From Streptosporangiaceae bacterium (GTDB lineage Bacteria > Actinomycetota > Actinomycetes > Streptosporangiales > Streptosporangiaceae): a DNA stretch of 12,896 nucleotides. The DNA is taken from contig JASIBM010000204.1 in the NCBI GenBank assembly GCA_030045175.1, positions 1 to 12,896 on the forward strand, given 5' to 3'. The position numbers and the translations under genes are program-made. The notes beneath the pieces were generated by a model. That model saw only the letters and a list, made by a program, of their open reading frames with translations. It ran no database searches and was not told the origin of the DNA. Shown piece after piece: positions 1-8,931 of this stretch; the stretch's first letter is position 1; the number at the start of each line of letters is the position of its first letter.

Positions 1-35
1 GTGCCGACCCGGCTGGCAAGCGCGCTCTCCCGCGC

Positions 36-1163
36 TCAGCGGCCGTTGAACGCGTCCCGCAGCCGGGAGAAGAATCCCTGCTCCCCCGGCGCGAACCGGC
101 CAGGCGGCGACTCCTCGCCGCGTAGCCTCGCGAGCTGCCTGAGCAGTTCCTCCTGCTCGGGATCCAGCTTCAGCGGCGTCTCCACGGTCACATGGACCAC
201 CAGGTCGCCCCGGCCCGACGTGTGCAGGTGCGAAGAGCCCTGCCCGTACAGCGGGATCGTCTGGCCGGACTGCGTTCCTGGCCTGATGTCGATGGTGGCC
301 GGCCCGTCGAGCGTCTGGATCTGCACGGTCGCGCCGAGCGCTCCAGCCGTCATCGGGATCGTCAGCGTGCAGTGCAGGTCGTCACCGTGCCGCTCGAAGA
401 TCGCGTGCGGGCGCTGCACGATCTCGAGGAACAGGTCGCCGGGCGGACCACCGCCCGGCCCGACCTCGCCCTCCCCCGCGAGCTGGATCTGCGTGCCGTC
501 CTCCACCCCGGCCGGGATGCGCACCTTGACGCTCCGCCGCGTCCTGACCCGCCCGTCACCGTCGCACTCGTGGCACGGCCTGCGGATGATGGTGCCGTAT
601 CCGCCACAGCCGGGGCACGGCCGGGACGTCATCACCTGGCCGAGGAAGGACCTGGTCATCTGCCTGACCTCGCCCATGCCACCGCATACCTCGCACGTGC
701 TGGGGTGAGTACCTGCCGCGGTGCCCTCGCCGGAGCACGCGGGGCAGACCACGGCGGTGTCCACGGTCAGGTCCCTGGTAGTGCCGAACGCGCACTCGGA
801 CAGGTCGAGGTCCACCCTGATGGTCGCGCTCCGGCCGCGGCGCGCCCGGCTGCGCGGGCCCCGGGTGGCACCGCCGCCGAAGAAGTGGTCCATCAGGTCG
901 CTGAAGGGGAAGCCGGCCGCGAACCCGCCCATGCCGCCGGGGGCGAACGGGTCAACTCCCCGGTCGTACAGCTCGCGCTTCTCGGGATCCGACAGGACCT
1001 CGTAGGCCTGGTTGATCTCCTTGAACCGTTCCTGCGTCACCGGATCAGGATTGACGTCAGGGTGCAGCTCACGTGCCAGCCGCCGATATGCCTTCTTGAT
1101 CTCGTCCCCGTTAGCCCTACGGTCCACGCCAAGCGTGGCGTAGTAGTCGGTCGTCACGCTCAC
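36..1163 (-). CDS. dnaJ: Chaperone DnaJ (HSP40), HrcA-linked type
   Basis: Cytosolic co-chaperone that delivers unfolded proteins to DnaK and stimulates its ATPase. The 375-residue product has all type I DnaJ domains: a J domain at about 6-70 with HPD at 34-36, a short Gly/Phe-rich linker (about 75-97), four CxxCxGxG zinc motifs with cysteine pairs at 140/143, 157/160, 183/186 and 197/200, and a C-terminal substrate-binding region. It follows hrcA with a gap of only two bases, so the two are almost certainly co-transcribed and controlled through the CIRCE site upstream of hrcA. The GTG at 1163 has GGAG eight bases upstream. An inner GTG at 1157 (giving MTTDYYATLGV) has AGGGG five bases upstream and is an equally good start. 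Many actinobacteria have two DnaJ paralogues; this is the one paired with hrcA rather than with dnaK-grpE. The 35 bases beyond its stop, to the window edge, show no identifiable gene. Confidence 0.96.
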   Translation of the reverse strand: MSVTTDYYATLGVDRRANGDEIKKAYRRLARELHPDVNPDPVTQERFKEINQAYEVLSDPEKRELYDRGVDPFAPGGMGGFAAGFPFSDLMDHFFGGGATRGPRSRARRGRSATIRVDLDLSECAFGTTRDLTVDTAVVCPACSGEGTAAGTHPSTCEVCGGMGEVRQMTRSFLGQVMTSRPCPGCGGYGTIIRRPCHECDGDGRVRTRRSVKVRIPAGVEDGTQIQLAGEGEVGPGGGPPGDLFLEIVQRPHAIFERHGDDLHCTLTIPMTAGALGATVQIQTLDGPATIDIRPGTQSGQTIPLYGQGSSHLHTSGRGDLVVHVTVETPLKLDPEQEELLRQLARLRGEESPPGRFAPGEQGFFSRLRDAFNGR

Positions 1164-1165
1164 CC

Positions 1166-2179
1166 CTACGACTCCGCCAGGATCTGACCCGTGTACCGTG
1201 CCACCGCGCGTACTGCTCCCATCGCTGTCGGGTAGTCCATTCTCGTCGGGCCAACCACGCCGAGCTTGGCCAGCGGCCTATCGCCTGAACCGTAGCCCGT
1301 CGCCACCACCGACGTGCCCCGCAGTCCCTGCACATCGTTCTCAGCGCCGATCCTGACGGTCACCGACAACTGGTCGTCAGCCTCGCCGAGCAGGCGCATG
1401 AGGACGACCTGTTCCTCAAGGGCCTCAAGCACCTCGCGCAGCCCACGGGAGAAGTCGGCAGGTGTCAGGTTCGACGCGCCACCGACGACGATCTTCTCAT
1501 CGTGCCTGGCCACCAGCGTCTCGAGGATGACAGAAAGCACCGCCGCGGCGTTAACGCGCTCCCCGGCGTCGACCCGCTCGGGCAGATCGGCGACCAGCGA
1601 TGCCACCTCGGTGAGCTTGCGCCCGACCAGGCAAGCATTGAGCACGGCGCGCAACTGGGTGACAGAGTCCTCTGCTACGACGGCAGGAAGCTCGACGACC
1701 CGCTGCTCGACACGACCCGTGTCGGTGATGAGCACGAGCAGCAGTCGCCGGTCAGCCAGCGGGACAAGCTCGACATGGCGGACCGCTGACTTGCTCAGCG
1801 AAGGGTACTGCACGACGGCGACCTGCCGGGTCAGCTGGGCGAGCAACCGGACCGTCCGCATGACGACGTCGTCGAGGTCGTAAGCGCCGGCCAGGAAGGT
1901 CTCGATAGCCCGGCGTTCCGCGGCCGAGAAGGGCTTGATGGCCGACAGCCGGTCCACGAACAGGCGGTAGCCCTTATCCGTCGGGATCCGGCCCGCGCTG
2001 GTGTGCGGCTGGACGATGAACCCCTGCTCTTCGAGCACGGCCATGTCATTGCGGATCGTCGCGGGCGACACGTCGAGGCCGTGGCGGTCGACCAGCGCCT
2101 TCGATCCGACCGGCTCGTTGGTGGACACGAAGTCCTCGACTATCGCCCGCAGCACGGCGAGCTTGCGGTCATCTAGCAC
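1166..2179 (-). CDS. hrcA: Heat-inducible transcription repressor HrcA
   Basis: Represses class I heat-shock genes by binding CIRCE; in known systems its activity depends on the GroEL chaperonin. The product is about 337 residues, normal for the family. The N-terminal winged-helix region (about 1-75) has the hallmark run PVGSKALVDRHGL, then SPATIRNDMAVLEEQGF and HTSAGRIPTDKGYR; the rest is the HrcA GAF-like/dimerisation region. I placed the start at GTG 2179 (MLDDRKLAVLRAIVEDF), because GGAGGTG lies five bases upstream and other HrcA proteins begin at this point. The longer frame would need a TTG at 2203 lying inside the operator. A CIRCE element starts 15 bases upstream of the chosen start, so the gene is very probably autoregulated. 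dnaJ follows after two bases. Confidence 0.96.
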   Translation of the reverse strand: MLDDRKLAVLRAIVEDFVSTNEPVGSKALVDRHGLDVSPATIRNDMAVLEEQGFIVQPHTSAGRIPTDKGYRLFVDRLSAIKPFSAAERRAIETFLAGAYDLDDVVMRTVRLLAQLTRQVAVVQYPSLSKSAVRHVELVPLADRRLLLVLITDTGRVEQRVVELPAVVAEDSVTQLRAVLNACLVGRKLTEVASLVADLPERVDAGERVNAAAVLSVILETLVARHDEKIVVGGASNLTPADFSRGLREVLEALEEQVVLMRLLGEADDQLSVTVRIGAENDVQGLRGTSVVATGYGSGDRPLAKLGVVGPTRMDYPTAMGAVRAVARYTGQILAES

Positions 2180-2193
2180 GCGTCCACCTCCCC

Positions 2194-2218
2194 TGGCACT
2201 CAACGTTCCCGAGTGCCA
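2194..2218. promoter_or_regulatory. CIRCE operator (HrcA-binding site) upstream of hrcA-dnaJ
   Basis: A perfect 8-bp inverted repeat, TGGCACTC and GAGTGCCA, separated by exactly nine bases. This is the architecture of CIRCE (TTAGCACTC-N9-GAGTGCTAA); both arms differ from that consensus at the same, compensating base, as is common in high-GC genomes. It lies directly upstream of the hrcA ribosome-binding site on the minus strand, where bound HrcA would block the promoter. A weak -10-like TAGACT abuts it at 2224-2219; I could not find a convincing -35. Confidence 0.93.
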
Positions 2219-2351
2219 AGTCTATGTCCGAACGATACTGGGACACCCCGCATCAAGTCACCGTGTGCGGCTGCGCGCGTTCATCGCAGGTCTACTGTGA
2301 TGACGGACCGAATATGACCTGTAACTCGCCGTAGCGGACTCGGGGGAGCCG

Positions 2352-2828
2352 ATGACCAGCGCGCCAGCACTCGCACCCAGCCGGCCAGCGGACCGGGCCT
2401 GGGCGGTGACCGGCTACCTGGCCGCCGGGCTCCTGGGCTTCGCGCTGCCGCTGGCGATCTACTTGTGCGCCCCGAGGCGCGCGCGATTCCTGCGCGCGCA
2501 CGCCGCCCAGGCGACCAACACGGCCATCACGTTGCTGCTGTACACCACCTGCGCGGCCATCTTCGGCGGGCTGCTCTCGCTCGACTCCGCCCGCATCGCG
2601 ATCAAGGTCGGAGCCGCCGCCGCCATCACGGTCTGGGCGCTCACGCTCGGCTACCTGGCAAGGGCGATCACGGCCGCACGAGCTGGCGCGTTCCGCCAGA
2701 TCCCGAGCTGGCTCTGCGCCGTCCTGCTGCGCGCCCCTGCCCGGTCGGCTCACCGCGCCCCCCGGACACGCCCTAATCGGTCAGGTCACCGATCACGGCG
2801 TCCGCGAGGAGCCGGCCGCGCCTGGTGA
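2352..2828 (+). CDS. DUF4870-type small membrane protein
   Basis: Function unknown. The 158-residue product has three predicted membrane segments at about 17-40, 54-76 and 84-108. The pattern fits DUF4870 (Tic20-like) proteins: a short loop with charged residues and REHA-like RFLRAHAAQATN after the first helix, a second helix, and a final YLARAITAARAGAFRQIP motif where family members have a conserved Ala/Gly/Tyr-Pro ending. The ATG has GGGGGAG three bases upstream. After about residue 127 the tail is a basic, proline-rich stretch with no family match, and its last 56 bases run antisense over the 3' end of hemW. The family region ends before the overlap, so the tail may be a read-on created when an earlier stop was lost. 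It is divergent from hrcA (172 bp between them). Confidence 0.72.
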   Translation: MTSAPALAPSRPADRAWAVTGYLAAGLLGFALPLAIYLCAPRRARFLRAHAAQATNTAITLLLYTTCAAIFGGLLSLDSARIAIKVGAAAAITVWALTLGYLARAITAARAGAFRQIPSWLCAVLLRAPARSAHRAPRTRPNRSGHRSRRPRGAGRAW

Positions 2829-3993
2829 GGACGACGCGTCCGCAGTTGAACGCGGCGGCGTCCGCCAGCCCATCGTGCACCGCGGCCCGCGCGGCGGCCA
2901 GGCCAGGCTCGCCAAGCTCGCGCACGTCGCACCCCGCCGCCAGCCGCGTCGTGAGCATGATCCGCTCGGTCCTGCGCTGCTCGTCGGTCAGCACCTCCCG
3001 GGCCTGACCCGGGCTGACCCCGGCGACCACGCGCTGGGCGTAGGCAGCCGGATGCCTGACGTTCCACCAGCGGGTGCCGCCGACGTGGCTGTGCGCGCCC
3101 GGGCCCACGCCCCACCAGTCACCGCCGGTCCAGTAGAGCAGGTTGTGCGCGCAGGCGGCACCGGGCCCGGCCGACCAGTTGGAGATCTCGTACCAGCTCA
3201 GGCCCGCGGCGCCGAGCAGGTCATCGGCCGCCAGGTAGCGGTCGGCCAGCTCATCGTCGTCAGGCGCCGCTAGCTCCCCGCGCCTGATCCTCGCGGCCAG
3301 CCTGGTGCCGTCCTCGACGATCAGCGCGTAGGCGGATATATGGTCGGGCCCGGCCGCGACCGCGTCGCCCACCGAGCGCTCCCAGTCGGCCGTGCTCTCC
3401 CCTGGCGTGCCGTAGATCAGGTCCAGGCTGACGTGGTCGAACCCGGCCGACCTGGCCCACGCCGCGCAGCGTTGCGGCCGGCCTGGCGAGTGCGCCCGGT
3501 CGAGCACGCCGAGCACGTGGCTGGCCGAGCTCTGCATGCCAAGCGAGATCCTGGTGAACCCGGCCGCCCGCAACTGCGCAAGCGACCGCTCGTCCACGCT
3601 CTCCGGATTCGCCTCCGTGGTCACCTCGGCGCCCGGGGCGAGGCCGAACTCCGAGCCGATCGCCCGCAAGATCGCCGCCAGGTCGGCGGGCGGAAGCAGC
3701 GTGGGCGTCCCGCCGCCGAAGAACACGGTGCGCACCGCAGGAGCCGCCGGGCCGAGCACCTTCCTGGCGAACGCCACCTCCGCGATCGCCGCGCCCGCGT
3801 AGCTCTGCCTGGTCGCCCCTGGGCCTAGCTCGGTGGCGGTGTAGGTATTGAAGTCGCAGTAGCCGCACCGGGTCGCGCAAAAGGGCACGTGCACGTAGAT
3901 TCCGAACGGGCTGGCGCCAAGCCGGTCGAGCGCGGCAGGCGGGAGCAAGCCGTCGGCAGGCACGGGTTCCCCGTCTGGCGGCGCCCCTGGCAC
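2773..3993 (-). CDS. hemW: Radical SAM protein HemW (haem chaperone; formerly called coproporphyrinogen III oxidase-like)
   Basis: HemW proteins bind haem and an Fe-S cluster and are thought to insert haem into respiratory enzymes; many are still annotated as HemN, the oxygen-independent coproporphyrinogen III dehydrogenase. The product is 406 residues from the chosen start. The radical SAM motif CATRCGYCDF (C39, C43, C46) has the CxxxCxxCxF form of HemW, not the CxxxCxxCxC of true HemN. FFGGGTPT follows at about 91-98 (SAM-binding GGGTP), then TTEANPES, RISLGMQS and the C-terminal HemN-type domain. The start is GTG 3993: GGGGTGG lies seven bases upstream, and the upstream MOSC gene stops two bases earlier. 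An ATG at 4050 in the same frame lies inside the MOSC gene and is unlikely. Position next to lepA and hrcA is the usual actinobacterial one. Confidence 0.95.
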   Translation of the reverse strand: MPGAPPDGEPVPADGLLPPAALDRLGASPFGIYVHVPFCATRCGYCDFNTYTATELGPGATRQSYAGAAIAEVAFARKVLGPAAPAVRTVFFGGGTPTLLPPADLAAILRAIGSEFGLAPGAEVTTEANPESVDERSLAQLRAAGFTRISLGMQSSASHVLGVLDRAHSPGRPQRCAAWARSAGFDHVSLDLIYGTPGESTADWERSVGDAVAAGPDHISAYALIVEDGTRLAARIRRGELAAPDDDELADRYLAADDLLGAAGLSWYEISNWSAGPGAACAHNLLYWTGGDWWGVGPGAHSHVGGTRWWNVRHPAAYAQRVVAGVSPGQAREVLTDEQRRTERIMLTTRLAAGCDVRELGEPGLAAARAAVHDGLADAAAFNCGRVVLTRRGRLLADAVIGDLTD

Positions 3994-3995
3994 GA

Positions 3996-4649
3996 TCAGG
4001 CCACCCCGTAGCGCCCGGCGCCGAGCACCCGCTGGCCGGCCTCGTCCCACTTCCGCCCCCGGCCTGGCACGGTCAGCAACCTAAGCATCAGGTCGGTGTC
4101 GCCGTAGTACGCGCGCATCGACTCGGCGACCGTCACGTGCTGCGCCGGCCTGGCCAGCACGGTGATCTCGGTTCCGGCGCCGATCTCGCCCTCGGCGAGC
4201 ACCCGCAGCATCGCGCCGGGCCGGCCAGCGGCCGCGAACCGCTTCACCCAGTGCTCCTCGCCGGTCCAGGCCGCGAACGTCCCGCACGGGATCCGCGGCG
4301 CCGTTACCTGCACGACCACGTCGCCCATCTGCCACGTCTCGCCGATCAGCGCCGCGTTCACGTCAAGCCCCGCCGTCGTGACGTTCTCCCCGAACTCCCC
4401 GTTGCGCAGCTCCCTGCCGAGCTGCTCGGTCCACCAGTCCAGGTCCTCCCTGGCGTAGGCATAGACCGCCTGCTCGGTGCCGCCGTGTTCCACCTTGGCG
4501 GCGTGATCGTCGCCGTTCAGGCCCAGCCAGCCGACCCGCACCAGGCCAGCGGCCGGGCGCTTGTCGATCGCGCTGCGGCCAGGCTTGCCGCCGATCTGGA
4601 GCGGCCGCACCTGGCCGGTGTTTACCGAGAGGATCCGAGCGCCCGTCAT
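3996..4649 (-). CDS. MOSC domain-containing protein (YiiM-like)
   Basis: MOSC domains carry molybdenum-linked sulfur chemistry. The YiiM branch takes part in molybdenum-dependent detoxification of N-hydroxylated bases such as 6-N-hydroxylaminopurine. The 217-residue product has HGGTEQAVYAYAREDLDWW (about 55-73), NGEFGENVTTAGLD (83-96), an invariant-type cysteine C122 in RIPCGTF, and a C-terminal helical extension (about 165-217) like the 3-alpha domain of YiiM. The exact substrate is not visible. The gene starts at ATG 4649 with no good Shine-Dalgarno sequence, so a leaderless or short-leader message is possible. Its stop is two bases before the hemW start, so the two genes are probably translated from one message. 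It is divergent from the DUF1707 gene at 4723. Confidence 0.88.
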   Translation of the reverse strand: MTGARILSVNTGQVRPLQIGGKPGRSAIDKRPAAGLVRVGWLGLNGDDHAAKVEHGGTEQAVYAYAREDLDWWTEQLGRELRNGEFGENVTTAGLDVNAALIGETWQMGDVVVQVTAPRIPCGTFAAWTGEEHWVKRFAAAGRPGAMLRVLAEGEIGAGTEITVLARPAQHVTVAESMRAYYGDTDLMLRLLTVPGRGRKWDEAGQRVLGAGRYGVA

Positions 4650-4722
4650 GCCCGCAACGCTAGCCGATTAACCTAGGATTCAGTGCACGCGCGACAGTCA
4701 CGCGAATAGTGAGGCAGCACCG

Positions 4723-5190
4723 ATGACGGCTGGCGGCTACGGGTCGATGCGAGCCACCGACGCGGACCGGGACAACGTGCACTCCGTTCTCCAGTCCGCC
4801 TACGCCGATGGCAGGCTCACCTGGGAGGAATTCGACGCCAGATCCACCGCGCTGGTGGCCGCCAAGACCTACAACGAGCTCGCTGTGCTCACCACCGACC
4901 TGCGCGGGCCTGGCCAGCTCGCGCCCATCACGCCGTACCAGGCCGCGGCCGGGCTCGCGCGGGCCCCGCACACCAACCCGGCGGCGATCTGCTCGCTGTG
5001 CTTCGGCATCGGCCAGGTGGGCCTGCCGCTGATCGGCGCGGTCGTGGCCGTAGCCTGCGGCCACGCGGCGAAGAGCGAGATCAAGCGCACCGGCGACGCC
5101 GGCACCGGGCTGGCCACGGCCGGGATGGTGCTCGGCTACCTGGGCCTGGCCTTCTGGCTGTTGCTATTGGTTCTCTTCATCAGGGCATGA
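4723..5190 (+). CDS. DUF1707 and DUF4190 domain membrane protein, copy 1
   Basis: Function unknown. The 155-residue product starts with a DUF1707 (SHOCT-like) domain at about 9-60, typified by MRATDADRDNV, DGRLTWEEFDARS and a TYNELAVLTTDL ending. A Pro/Ala-rich linker follows, then a DUF4190 membrane module with two segments (about 87-113 and 129-153) separated by the conserved GHAAKSEIKRTGDAGTGLATAG loop. This combination is widespread in Actinobacteria. GAGG lies eight bases before the ATG. It has the same layout as the next gene, and both begin with the same 20 nucleotides, so they are tandem duplicates. A second in-frame ATG at residue 9 could also serve, but the Shine-Dalgarno supports the first. 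Confidence 0.85.
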   Translation: MTAGGYGSMRATDADRDNVHSVLQSAYADGRLTWEEFDARSTALVAAKTYNELAVLTTDLRGPGQLAPITPYQAAAGLARAPHTNPAAICSLCFGIGQVGLPLIGAVVAVACGHAAKSEIKRTGDAGTGLATAGMVLGYLGLAFWLLLLVLFIRA

Positions 5191-5281
5191 CGCCTTTGAG
5201 GCACCCTTCGGCTCGCTCGCGCAGGCCCCCGCCGGGCTATCCTGGCGATGACATGCTCCGATCGCGGGAACGGATGCGGCT

Positions 5282-5806
5282 ATGACGGCTGGCGGCTACG
5301 GCTACGGGTACATGCGGGCGACGGATCAGGACAGGGAGAACGTCCGGTCGATGCTGCAGGACGCGCACGCCGAGGGCAGGCTGGACTGGCAGGAGTTCGA
5401 TGCCAGGACCACCGCGCTGCTACGGGCGCAGACCTATGATCAGCTCGCCGCGCTGACGGCCGACCTGCCTAACCGGCTCCCGGCCGGGCCGCCGCAGCTC
5501 TACTACCGGCCGCCGGCCATGGGCGTGCGCACCACCAACAGCCTGGCGATCGCGTCGCTGGTCTGCGGCATCGGCCAGGTCTTCTTCTGGCTCGCCAGCG
5601 GGATCCCCGCGATCGTGCTCGGTCACATCGCCCGCAAGCAGATCAGGAAGACCGGCGAGGACGGCGACGGGATGGCGCTCGCCGGACTGATACTCGGCTA
5701 CATCGGCCTCGGGCTCACGGTGCTTGGCGCGATCTTCCTTGTCGTGACCGTCGCCGTGGCCGTGCATGGCCACAATTCCAGCCCCTTGCCCCAGCCCGGA
5801 GGCTGA
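5282..5806 (+). CDS. DUF1707 and DUF4190 domain membrane protein, copy 2
   Basis: Paralogue of the preceding gene, 174 residues, function unknown. DUF1707 domain at about 11-62 (MRATDQDREN, EGRLDWQEFDAR, TYDQLAALTADL); linker rich in Pro and Tyr; DUF4190 membrane module with segments at about 86-114 and 130-161 around GHIARKQIRKTGEDGDGMALAG. It ends in a short polar tail (HNSSPLPQPGG) that copy 1 lacks. Both copies keep the conserved residues, so neither looks decayed. It lies 91 bases after copy 1 in the same direction, with only a weak ribosome-binding site, and its 3' end converges on lepA. The two could form homo- or hetero-oligomers; this is speculation. Confidence 0.85.
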   Translation: MTAGGYGYGYMRATDQDRENVRSMLQDAHAEGRLDWQEFDARTTALLRAQTYDQLAALTADLPNRLPAGPPQLYYRPPAMGVRTTNSLAIASLVCGIGQVFFWLASGIPAIVLGHIARKQIRKTGEDGDGMALAGLILGYIGLGLTVLGAIFLVVTVAVAVHGHNSSPLPQPGG

Positions 5807-5827
5807 CCGGACCGGGGGGCTGACTAC

Positions 5828-5857
5828 CCGGGCCGCGCGACCGCCCGCCAGGCCCGG
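5828..5857. terminator. Possible bidirectional terminator hairpin between a DUF1707 gene and lepA
   Basis: The 65-base convergent gap contains a 7-bp inverted repeat, CCGGGCC at 5828-5834 and GGCCCGG at 5851-5857, with a 16-base loop. There is no U-tract. Such G+C-rich stems can end transcription in actinobacteria, but in DNA this GC-rich a repeat of this size can arise by chance. Confidence 0.3.
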
Positions 5858-5871
5858 CCCGGCCGCGTGCC

Positions 5872-7770
<1,899 letters not shown>

Positions 7771-7872
7771 CCGCTCGGGTGCTGGACAATTCTGTGAACT
7801 TGCGGTTCTTCGCCGCCGTCTATGGTCGCATGCCGGGACCGATGCCCGTGCCAGCGGCCAGTGCACCTTGGT

Positions 7873-7902
7873 TTGAGTCACCAGGCCGATCTCCGATATC
7901 CT
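7873..7902 (+). promoter_or_regulatory. Candidate sigma-70-type promoter for rpsT
   Basis: TTGAGT (7873-7878) and TATCCT (7897-7902) are separated by 18 bases, each matching four of six consensus positions. A start near 7909 would give a leader of about 138 bases. This is the best pair I can see between lepA and rpsT, but it rests on inspection only. Confidence 0.38.
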
Positions 7903-7959
7903 TCATCGTCGGATGCCTGCATGCCCGCACGTTCGTGCCGGGTGCGCCAGCGCGGGGTT

Positions 7960-7976
7960 CCGGGGTCGCACCCCGG
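7960..7976 (+). promoter_or_regulatory. Hairpin in the rpsT leader
   Basis: CCGGGGT, a CGC loop and ACCCCGG form a perfect 7-bp stem with a 3-base loop, 70 bases before the rpsT start. It would be very stable in RNA. S20 represses its own translation in Escherichia coli, so a leader structure would make sense here, but nothing in the sequence proves regulation. The hairpin has no U-tract and would not obviously terminate. Confidence 0.4.
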
Positions 7977-8046
7977 GCCAGCGCGACCTCGGCTAGCGCC
8001 GGGCACACCAAGACCGGAAGATAACCGAACCTAGCGAGGCATTCGC

Positions 8047-8316
8047 GTGGCGAACATCAAGTCCCAGATCAAGCGTAATAAGCAGAACGAGAAGGCCAGG
8101 CTGCGCAACAAGGCCGTCAAGTCTTCGCTCAAGACGGCCGTGCGGAACTTCCGCACGGCGGCGAACACCGGCGACGCGGACAAGGCGAGCGCGGCGCTCC
8201 GTGTCGCGTACGTGAAGCTGGACAAGGCAGCGAGCAAGGGCGTCATTCACAAGAACCAGGCCGCGAACCGCAAGTCAGCTCTCGCCAAGCGCGCCGCCAC
8301 CCTGAGGCACCCCTAG
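8047..8316 (+). CDS. rpsT: 30S ribosomal protein S20
   Basis: Primary 16S rRNA-binding protein of the small subunit. The 89-residue product is the normal size and strongly basic, with the family start MANIKSQIKRNKQNEKARLRN, the KSSLKTAVRNFR motif, and a C-terminal KNQAANRKSALAKR. The start is GTG 8047 with GAGG seven bases upstream. In most actinobacteria rpsT lies beside holA and lepA; here the lepA side is kept, but holA is 3.7 kb away beyond the peptide cassette. Two of its nine arginines are AGG codons. Confidence 0.98.
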   Translation: MANIKSQIKRNKQNEKARLRNKAVKSSLKTAVRNFRTAANTGDADKASAALRVAYVKLDKAASKGVIHKNQAANRKSALAKRAATLRHP

Positions 8317-8362
8317 CCAGGCACCGCCCTCAGCCGCACGACCAAGTCGACAGGCCCATGTC

Positions 8363-8860
8363 TCATCGGGGCGGGCGGGAGCCAATCGCGCGGACCATGA
8401 CGCCGAGAAGCCGGTCGGCTGGGCAGTATCCGAAGCTGCGTGAGTCGTAGCTGCCCAGGGAGTTGTCACCGAGCACCGCGAATGTCCCGGGCGGAACAGA
8501 CCTGCCGGTCAAACTCGGCGGCTCGGGCGACCACAAGCGCGACGGTGTGTCCTCCCGTGGCCAGACGTCGCCAGGAAGTGCGGCGACCCGTTTGACGAGC
8601 CAGACTCGAGAAGTGGCCGGCCAGGCAGGCGGCGGCGTGTCCCAGGTGCCGTCACGACCGGGTCTCTCCACGACCACGATCTGCCCTAGTCGGAGCTGGC
8701 CGAGCCTGGCCCGGCGGACCAAGACACGGTCCCCGCTAGCCAGGGCTGGGCGCATGCTCTCACCGGTCACGGTGACTACCGCGATCCGGCGCCGGAGCAG
8801 CCAGACGACCGCGGCTACCGCCGATACGGCCACGGCCAGGTCGGCCGCCACGCGTCGCAT
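8363..8860 (-). CDS. S26-family signal peptidase I in the peptide cassette
   Basis: Membrane serine protease that cuts exported proteins after small residues at -3 and -1 (Ala-X-Ala). The 165-residue product has one N-terminal membrane segment (about 5-22), the nucleophile serine S35 in GESMRPAL, the general-base lysine K90 in VWLVKRVAALPGD, and box E GDNSLGSYDSRSFG (131-144). It is much shorter than the usual actinobacterial housekeeping LepB and closer in size to the compact, dedicated S26 enzymes. It is the last gene of the cassette and lies downstream of the exporter, so I infer it trims the Cys-rich peptide at ASA/Q. It starts with ATG 8860, whose A overlaps the stop of the 23-codon ORF (TGATG), so translation is probably coupled. 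The 46 bases to the convergent rpsT end show no clear terminator. Confidence 0.9.
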   Translation of the reverse strand: MRRVAADLAVAVSAVAAVVWLLRRRIAVVTVTGESMRPALASGDRVLVRRARLGQLRLGQIVVVERPGRDGTWDTPPPAWPATSRVWLVKRVAALPGDVWPREDTPSRLWSPEPPSLTGRSVPPGTFAVLGDNSLGSYDSRSFGYCPADRLLGVMVRAIGSRPPR

Positions 8861-8931
8861 CAGTCCGCCCGGTCCAGGCGCATGGCCGCGACCGCCGACA
8901 GCGGCCCGCTGGGCACGGCGAATTCAGTCAC
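8860..8931 (-). CDS. Possible 23-codon coupling ORF between ABC transporter and S26 peptidase
   Basis: A GTG-initiated frame whose start lies across the ABC transporter stop (GTGACTGA) and whose TGA overlaps the S26 start (TGATG). The product begins MTEFAV and ends PLSAVAAMRLDRAD. It fills the whole gap between two cassette genes with overlaps at both ends, which suggests it carries ribosomes from one gene to the next. There is no strong Shine-Dalgarno, only AAGG close to the GTG. Its LSAVA run also occurs in the leader of the Cys-rich peptide, but five residues of this composition could match by chance. It may be a real micropeptide, a coupling device, or chance. Confidence 0.35.
   Translation of the reverse strand: MTEFAVPSGPLSAVAAMRLDRAD

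Noticed and set aside
1..1187. Plus-strand frames at 1-708 and 192-1187
   Set aside because: Both are antisense to dnaJ, whose J domain and zinc motifs are intact.
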